DNA from: Chloroflexota bacterium | GTDB taxonomy: Bacteria > Chloroflexota > Dehalococcoidia > Lucifugimonadales > UBA3495 | DNA: 11,434 bases | Reading direction: 5' to 3' | NCBI GenBank assembly: GCA_022561675.1 | Contig: JADFQT010000050.1 | Coordinates: 1-11,434, forward strand | In this document: positions 7,375 through 11,434 of the stretch, in pieces | Position numbering within the stretch: position 1 is the first letter of the stretch | Layout of the letters: each line of letters begins with the position of its first letter | Notes under the pieces: generated by a model | Database searches by the model: none | What the model saw: the letters and a program-made list of their open reading frames with translations, nothing else | Told to the model about the DNA's origin: nothing | Translations under genes and position numbers: made by a program

Positions 7375-8329
7375 ACCTAACATACCCAGCCACCCGGATG
7401 AGCTGCTAGAGGCCTTTGCCCTGGATGCTCTGGAGGATGATGAGTACCTACAAGTGGAGCAACACCTGGATAGTTGCGCCCGCTGTCGGGGCTACGTCGC
7501 GCAGCTCCACCAGACTACCAGCGGTTTGGGCCTTTTTCTCGATCAGGCCATGCCCCCGGTCGCCCTTGGCCTGAGAATCCGGCAGGCCTTGGCCGCACCG
7601 GTGGAGACCGGGCCGAATCCCCCGTCGACTGGGGTATCGGCTCGCCGTCGGTTCACCACCCCCCAGTTGGCCATGCCCCTGGCCGCGGTGCTGATGTTAA
7701 GCCTTTTCTCCCTTTCCCTGTTCATGAACATCCAGGCCACCGGGAGAATGGACCAAATGGAGCGAACCAGCTCGACGGTTACCGCCCAGATGGACCAGAT
7801 GGAGCGCGCCGGCTCGACGGTTACCGCTCAGCTGGGTCAAGCTATGGCTGAAACTAAGCGGCTGGAAGAGGACAAGGAAGCGCTGACCGCTCAGTTGGCG
7901 GCGGCCGCATCTACCGATGTCAGTCAAATGATGGACACCATCCAGGATATTCAAGCCGCAAGTTATCTATTGGCCCTTCCCGAAACCCGTCCCCTGGTGC
8001 TTAAGCCGCCCGGAGGCGCCGGGGAATCCCACGGGGTATTGCTGGTCGGAGACCAGGGTAATAGAGCGTTCCTGATGATTTCCGACATGGCCCAGCCGCC
8101 CCCCCGGCGGCCCTACCAGGTTTGGTTAGTCCGGGATGGCCGCCGAATGTGGGCCGGCCAGGTGGCCGTAGATTCCACTGGATGGGGAAGTCTGGCCCTC
8201 CAGACCCCGGAGCCGGTGTCTCAGTTCGAGTGGGTAAACTTGACTATGACCGAGGACAGCGGATCCGGTGGCCGCACCGAAACCATGGTTCTACGCAGCA
8301 GGATAGAGCCTTCGCCAGAGGGAAGGTAG
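7361..8329 (+). CDS. RskA-like transmembrane anti-sigma factor with zinc-finger anti-sigma domain
   Basis: The protein is 322 aa. The cytosolic N-terminus (1-60) carries the ZAS-type motif His35-x3-Cys39-x2-Cys42 (EQHLDSCARC), which binds the partner sigma factor. One membrane segment lies at about 103-123 (LAMPLAAVLMLSLFSLSLFM). An extracytoplasmic coiled coil follows (about 128-182), and a C-terminal anti-sigma-K/RskA-type domain (about 195-312; ESHGVLLV, PYQVWLVRDGRRMWAGQV, WVNLTM) ends the protein. Such proteins hold the ECF sigma factor at the membrane until regulated proteolysis releases it; the inducing signal here is unknown. ATG 7361 overlaps the sigma-factor end, and GAGGAG ends only 1 nt before it. 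Termination-reinitiation could therefore drive translation. Shortly after the stop, a small Cys-rich gene begins. Confidence 0.9.
   Translation: MSATEPNIPSHPDELLEAFALDALEDDEYLQVEQHLDSCARCRGYVAQLHQTTSGLGLFLDQAMPPVALGLRIRQALAAPVETGPNPPSTGVSARRRFTTPQLAMPLAAVLMLSLFSLSLFMNIQATGRMDQMERTSSTVTAQMDQMERAGSTVTAQLGQAMAETKRLEEDKEALTAQLAAAASTDVSQMMDTIQDIQAASYLLALPETRPLVLKPPGGAGESHGVLLVGDQGNRAFLMISDMAQPPPRRPYQVWLVRDGRRMWAGQVAVDSTGWGSLALQTPEPVSQFEWVNLTMTEDSGSGGRTETMVLRSRIEPSPEGR
7748..7831 (+). repeat. 42-nt tandem duplication in the anti-sigma coiled coil
   Basis: Two adjacent 42-nt copies (7748-7789 and 7790-7831) match at 37 of 42 positions. They encode MDQMERTSSTVTAQ and MDQMERAGSTVTAQ. Of the five differences, three are silent and two change residues. 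The repeat lengthens the helix just outside the membrane segment by a 14-residue unit. Confidence 0.9.
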
Positions 8330-8331
8330 TC

Positions 8332-8532
8332 GTGAGCTTGAACGGGAAGAGCGGAGTCGAATCGAGAGAAGCAGTGGGTCGAGGGCTGGCCGGCCCATCC
8401 ACCCAGCCTCCTATCGAATACCTGAACGGCGAATACCTGACCTGCGAAATCTGCGGGCAGCGCATGTCCGAGCGGCATTGCAAGATAGTCTGTTCCAACT
8501 GCGGCTATACCCGGGACTGCTCAGACCCCTAG
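8332..8532 (+). CDS. Small cysteine-rich zinc-ribbon-like protein
   Basis: This is a 66-aa gene starting at GTG 8332, with GGAAGG at 8321-8326 lying 5 nt upstream inside the end of the anti-sigma gene. Only 2 nt separate it from the anti-sigma stop. The first 30 residues look disordered. The C-terminal 30 hold six cysteines: Cys38-x2-Cys41, His49-Cys50, Cys54-x2-Cys57 and Cys63 (TCEICGQ, RHCKIVCSNCGY, DCSD). Two CxxC pairs are enough to bind one zinc ion as a ribbon. I do not recognise a named family. The open frame extends upstream inside the anti-sigma gene, but the Shine-Dalgarno and junction argue for this start. Tight coupling to the sigma/anti-sigma pair suggests co-expression, and a redox or zinc-sensing role would be speculation. 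Confidence 0.75.
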   Translation: MSLNGKSGVESREAVGRGLAGPSTQPPIEYLNGEYLTCEICGQRMSERHCKIVCSNCGYTRDCSDP

Positions 8533-8640
8533 ATAGTGGGTGAGAAGCAACCGTTTCTGCTTCGACAGCTAACCACGAACCGCGAAAAGTTTTGGCACTG
8601 ACTGTTCCCCCCGAACCCGTCGAAGGGCGATTATTGGGAC

Positions 8641-8656
8641 TTTGAAGCTTTTCAAA
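8641..8656. promoter_or_regulatory. Palindromic site upstream of the flavodoxin-like gene
   Basis: TTTGAA and TTCAAA form perfect 6-bp arms around a 4-nt centre, 23 nt before the start codon. TTGAAG (8642-8647) followed 17 nt later by TAGATC (8665-8670) is a weak promoter match, so the palindrome could overlap a -35 box as an operator. The element is short and AT-rich in a GC-rich region, and chance is not excluded. Confidence 0.3.
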
Positions 8657-8679
8657 TACGCTCCTAGATCGAGGCCAGG

Positions 8680-9186
8680 GTGACAGTTTCGGTGCTGGTC
8701 CTCTACGATCCCAAAGGCCCGGCTATAGAGAGTTTGGCCCTGGCCATAGCACGCGGAGTGGAGAGCCAGGGGGCGGCGCGGGCCAGCCTGAAATCCACCG
8801 AACAGGCCCTCACCAGCGACCTGATCGAAGCCGACGCACTGCTGCTGGGCTCTCCCAATTGGAGCGGCGTAACCGGCACGTTGAAAAGCTGGTTGGACGA
8901 GCAGGGCGATCTGTGGGAGGAAGGCAGCCTGGCAGGGAAGCCCGGCGCCGCCTTCACTACCGGCTGGGGAAGGCACTCAGGTGTGGAGATGACTCTGTTG
9001 CAGCTCATCCATTGGATGCTGGCTTGCGGTATGGTCATTGTTGGCTTGCCCTGGTCCGAGCGCATGAAAGAGTCCGGCTCGTACTACGGGGCCATCGCCA
9101 CGGCTGGGGTCGCCCCAGAAGATCTTATCCAAGCCGAAGCGCTGGGTCTTCGAGTTGCTGAACTCGCGGTCAGGCTGAGGGGTTAG
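8680..9186 (+). CDS. Flavodoxin/WrbA-like NAD(P)H:quinone-reductase-family protein
   Basis: The protein is 168 aa. A Rossmann-like flavodoxin fold is indicated by the first strand VSVLVLYD, then LIEADALLLGSPNWSGVTGT, the segment LKSWLDEQGDLWEEGSLAGKPGAAF, and GRHSGVEMTLLQLIHWMLACGMVIVGLPW. These parallel the WrbA landmarks (GTPTRFGN, GaLxGK, GGqE, GMxxVG). WrbA-type enzymes bind FMN and reduce quinones. The phosphate-binding loop is odd: family members usually have S/TxTGNT, whereas here the position reads DPKGPA, which could weaken FMN binding. It is shorter than classic WrbA (about 200 aa). GAGG at 8671-8674 lies 5 nt before GTG 8680. It is separated from the sigma operon by 147 nt and converges with the next gene. 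Confidence 0.82.
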   Translation: MTVSVLVLYDPKGPAIESLALAIARGVESQGAARASLKSTEQALTSDLIEADALLLGSPNWSGVTGTLKSWLDEQGDLWEEGSLAGKPGAAFTTGWGRHSGVEMTLLQLIHWMLACGMVIVGLPWSERMKESGSYYGAIATAGVAPEDLIQAEALGLRVAELAVRLRG

Positions 9187-9260
9187 CCCCGCCCTGGACC
9201 GGCTTTCTGGGTGACCATTTGCTGTCTCCCTGGCCTTTCTGCGGTTGAGGCCCCGTTCAC

Positions 9261-9677
9261 CTACAGGTTCATGGCCTCCAGACCAATCCGCGACAGGTCC
9301 TCATCGGCCTGACCGCTGGTGTACCCTCCAACTCCGATACCGCCCAACAAGACTCCATCTTTCATTATGACCAGACCGCCCTGCCCATGGGTCAACTGAG
9401 GGTCTCCCAGCTCGCTGATGCTCCTGCCCTGGCCGTGCAGGCGCTGGGCATTCGCCCCGGAATCGGTAGCCAGCAGCGAGGCGGTATAGGCTTTGCGCTG
9501 AGCGTGCCTGCGGCTAAATAGTCTCAGGTTATCCATGCTGGCGTAAGCCCGCAGATTTCCAGTGTCATCAACTATCGCCATAGCCACCGGTTCATCGGGC
9601 TTCTGAGTCGCCTTGGTGATCATAGCCTCCATCGCCGCCTTGATTTGCTGAAATGTTAGCTTCGGTGAGTCTGCCAC
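9261..9677 (-). CDS. GlcG/HbpS family heme-binding-like protein
   Basis: The protein is 138 aa, the usual size for GlcG/HbpS (PF03928). Landmarks are VAMAIVDDTGNLRAYASMDN, RKAYTASLLAT, and the C-terminal GGLVIMKDGVLLGGIGVGG, SGQADEDLSRIGLEAM. Family members bind heme, corrinoids or other ligands, or accompany glycolate and diol metabolism; a specific function cannot be assigned. It lacks a signal peptide, unlike secreted HbpS, so it should be cytosolic. AGGAGG (9686-9691 on the minus strand) lies 8 nt upstream of GTG 9677. An in-frame GTG at 9686 would overlap that Shine-Dalgarno and is rejected. It is convergent with the flavodoxin-like gene and lies 115 nt downstream of the ThyX-like gene on the same strand. 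Confidence 0.87.
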   Translation of the reverse strand: MADSPKLTFQQIKAAMEAMITKATQKPDEPVAMAIVDDTGNLRAYASMDNLRLFSRRHAQRKAYTASLLATDSGANAQRLHGQGRSISELGDPQLTHGQGGLVIMKDGVLLGGIGVGGYTSGQADEDLSRIGLEAMNL

Positions 9678-9685
9678 GGGTAGCA

Positions 9686-9691
9686 CCTCCT
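9686..9691 (-). promoter_or_regulatory. Strong Shine-Dalgarno fixing the GlcG-like start
   Basis: AGGAGG on the minus strand is the strongest ribosome-binding site in the window. Its spacing of 8 nt selects GTG 9677 over GTG 9686, whose first base lies in this element. Confidence 0.7.
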
Positions 9692-9792
9692 ATTATTCTT
9701 AACGTATTCCTAATTTCTTGCTAGAACCGTCCCTAACCCCTCCAATCATCGCCTCGCAAATCTGGGCGCTGGGGCTACCCGGTCATAACGAG

Positions 9793-11241
9793 TCAGCCGC
9801 GAGGGAAGGGCCACCACGCCGGATAGTCCCGCAGCTGCAGGTGGCGGAACAGCTGGGGCTGGGCATCCACCGCCAGTTTCATCGCCTCCAACATGGGCTC
9901 CCGGATGGAAAAGTGGGCCAATTGGGACGTCCTTAACTTGAACAGATGGTAGCATTCCCTGAGATTCACGCGGGCCAGAATTCGCCGGTAGTGAGCATGG
10001 GTCACCAGATACTGGGCCGCCGCAGGGGAGGTTTCCGCGACCTGGTCATGGGCGCGCTCCACTCGTGCTATGGCCCCCCGGAACAGCTCCTCCAGACCGG
10101 CGTCGGCAATCACCTGGGGCACCCGATAGCCATGAGCCACGGTTGGCGGTTGGGGAACATAGGACATCATGCGATGCCGCTTGAACTCCCGGTAGGCGCC
10201 GTAATCCATGCAGAACTCAAAGGTGTAGCCCACCAGCTCGAACTCCCGAACCGGCGCATCGTGGGGACCCAATGACGCGGTGCAGCGGGCGATGATTCCC
10301 TGGCGCTCCTCAGCGCCCATTTCCAGCACCTGTCGCCAGACCTGGGAGTAGCTGCGGGAGGAATAGCGATAGACCAGCGCCGCAGCCAGCTTTTCCTCGG
10401 CCTGCTCATCCCACTCCACCAGGCTTACCCGCACCGGGCTGCTATCTTCGGATAAACTGGCGGCCGGCTCCGGTTCGCCGCTCCGAGAGATCTCCTTCTG
10501 CTCCCGGCTGGTCTGGGTCAGATAGGGAACCACATTCGCATATTTGATCAACGTGGGCGTGATGGACTGGCTTCGTTCCCTCAGTTCCTCACCCAGCTCC
10601 CGTTCTTCCTCCAGATCTGAAGACAGGAGCTTGGAGATAGCGTGCTCCAGCACCCTGGCATTGGCGGTAACCCCGACGTTGGTGAGGGTGGCCGCCGGTA
10701 GCAGGAGCCGGCAGCTGTCGGTGGCGATCCGCCTCAACCGCAGGTCGTAGGCCCGGTCCCGCTCGCTGTCCCGCCGCGGATGCTGGGCGGGCAGGTACTG
10801 CACGCAGCCATCGATGCACCGCTGGTAATCCCGAAACAGGGCATCGCAAGTCTCCAGGTAAATCTTTTTTAGAGCCGGCTGGTGGTCCAGCTCGGAGGGA
10901 AGGTGGTAGTAGCCCTCGGGAAAGACCTGGTAGCGGGAGGACTTTTCGGTGTAGGAGGCCAGCCGATTGTCTTCCAGGGTGTCACAGGCGATACGGGAGA
11001 TGTTCTCCACCGCCAGGTGCAGTACAGCATGTTCCGCGACCGAAGCGTGCCCGTAGCCCAGCACCCAGCGTTCGTGGAAATCCGCCGCCTTTTCCTGAGT
11101 GACCTGCTGGGCGATTTCATCGAAGGACTCCGGCCGGCGGGAGGTCATGGCGAAGGCGACGGCGATTTGCTCCTCCGTCAGCTGCCGGGTGTCCAGGGGA
11201 TAGACCCGGCGGGGATAGTCCGACCGGGTGGCATTAGCCAT
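9793..11241 (-). CDS. thyX: Double-length FAD-dependent thymidylate synthase (ThyX-like), two fused halves
   Basis: The protein is 482 aa, about twice the usual ThyX (220-250 aa). ThyX makes dTMP from dUMP with FAD and methylene-tetrahydrofolate. The N-terminal half has HASVAEH (65-71), SRIACDTLEDNRLASYTEKS (82-101) continuing SRY (102-104), and CRLLLPAATLT then NAR (177-197). The C-terminal half has HDAPVRE (327-333), FKRHRMMSY (353-361), RVNLR (424-428) and LRTSQLAHFSIRE (436-448). The canonical signature RHRxxSxNExSxRY is split: the first half reads DNRLASYTEKSSRY, without RHR but with the ExSxRY tail, and the second has RHRxxS followed by PQPPTVAHGYRVP. The natural reading is tandem duplication and divergence. 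ATG 11241 has only a weak ribosome site. Whether it is an active synthase is uncertain, and no ThyA or canonical ThyX is in the window. Confidence 0.82.
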   Translation of the reverse strand: MANATRSDYPRRVYPLDTRQLTEEQIAVAFAMTSRRPESFDEIAQQVTQEKAADFHERWVLGYGHASVAEHAVLHLAVENISRIACDTLEDNRLASYTEKSSRYQVFPEGYYHLPSELDHQPALKKIYLETCDALFRDYQRCIDGCVQYLPAQHPRRDSERDRAYDLRLRRIATDSCRLLLPAATLTNVGVTANARVLEHAISKLLSSDLEEERELGEELRERSQSITPTLIKYANVVPYLTQTSREQKEISRSGEPEPAASLSEDSSPVRVSLVEWDEQAEEKLAAALVYRYSSRSYSQVWRQVLEMGAEERQGIIARCTASLGPHDAPVREFELVGYTFEFCMDYGAYREFKRHRMMSYVPQPPTVAHGYRVPQVIADAGLEELFRGAIARVERAHDQVAETSPAAAQYLVTHAHYRRILARVNLRECYHLFKLRTSQLAHFSIREPMLEAMKLAVDAQPQLFRHLQLRDYPAWWPFPRG

Positions 11242-11378
11242 GGATCGCGGTTTTCGGGGAGGTTAAAAGGATTGGGGGGTCTATACCGAAATGGAACACT
11301 TGCTCTTTTCCTATACCAAGTCCAATGTGGAATCTATAACTCCTGAACCTTAAGTAGATAACTAAACTGGTGAAATCC
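11242..11378 (-). promoter_or_regulatory. Upstream region of the ThyX-like gene
   Basis: This AT-richer spacer contrasts with the GC-rich genes and most likely carries the minus-strand promoter of the ThyX-like gene. No -35/-10 pair with good spacing stands out, so the exact promoter is not assigned. No small gene is visible. Confidence 0.3.
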
Positions 11379-11422
11379 AAATCCCCCTCAGTCCCCTTTG
11401 AAAGGGGGATATATGGGGATTT
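11379..11422. repeat. Nested palindromic intergenic repeat (AAATCCCC type)
   Basis: The outer arms are AAATCCCC (11379-11386) and GGGGATTT (11415-11422). The inner arms are CCCCTTT (11393-11399) and AAAGGGG (11401-11407), separated by one base. Such C-tract/G-tract palindromes are a known class of dispersed intergenic repeat in several bacterial groups. No transposase is nearby. With a single copy in view, mobility cannot be shown. Confidence 0.65.
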
Positions 11423-11434
11423 GCCCAAATGGTG

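Noticed and set aside
8544..8563. GAAGCA/TGCTTC hairpin downstream of the Cys-rich gene.
   Set aside because: The 6-bp stem is plausible but lacks a following T-run. It may aid transcript ending but is not supported as an intrinsic terminator.
9179..9190. GGGG-TTAG-CCCC hairpin over the stop codon of the flavodoxin-like gene.
   Set aside because: The stem is only 4 bp and no T-run follows, so it cannot be called a terminator.
9232..9252. GGCCT/AGGCC inverted repeat between the convergent genes.
   Set aside because: A 5-bp stem with an 11-nt loop and no T-run on either strand is too weak for a bidirectional terminator call.

Overview
The window is about 11.4 kb of GC-rich bacterial DNA with ten confident protein genes, one small extra gene (8332-8532), and short intergenic gaps. 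I see no rRNA, tRNA, CRISPR array, transposase or phage gene. The gene mix suggests Chloroflexota, probably a Dehalococcoidia/SAR202-type lineage. It contains a double-length ThyX-like protein, an F420-type luciferase-like oxidoreductase, a PF20091-type alpha/beta hydrolase, an MmgE/PrpD protein and a short AAATCCCC-type palindromic intergenic repeat. This placement is inferred from gene content and not from a marker gene.

Layout. At 179-1360 (+) is an exported seven-bladed YVTN beta-propeller protein. At 1471-5823 (+) is a group of three enzymes that looks catabolic: a large alpha/beta hydrolase with its own good promoter, a luciferase-like flavin/F420 oxidoreductase, and an MmgE/PrpD-family lyase/dehydratase. 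At 5848-8532 (+) is a tightly spaced run: a SirB1-type transglutaminase-like/TPR protein, an ECF sigma factor, an overlapping membrane anti-sigma factor of the RskA type, and a 66-residue cysteine-rich zinc-ribbon-like protein. At 8680-9186 (+) is a WrbA/flavodoxin-like protein. The last two genes point the other way: a GlcG/HbpS-family protein (9261-9677, -) and a 482-residue protein made of two ThyX-like halves (9793-11241, -). The right edge holds a nested palindromic repeat.

How it fits together. The sigma and anti-sigma genes overlap by 14 nt and should form a membrane-signalling switch. The small Cys-rich protein starts 2 nt after the anti-sigma stop, so it may belong to the same circuit. 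The hydrolase, oxidoreductase and MmgE/PrpD genes could act on one substrate, but nothing in the sequence names it.

The most interesting item is the ThyX-like protein. Its N-terminal half keeps the ExSxRY-type part of the signature but not RHR, while its C-terminal half keeps RHRxxS but not the rest. Three coding regions (propeller linker, sigma-factor N-terminus, anti-sigma coiled coil) also carry young in-frame tandem repeats.
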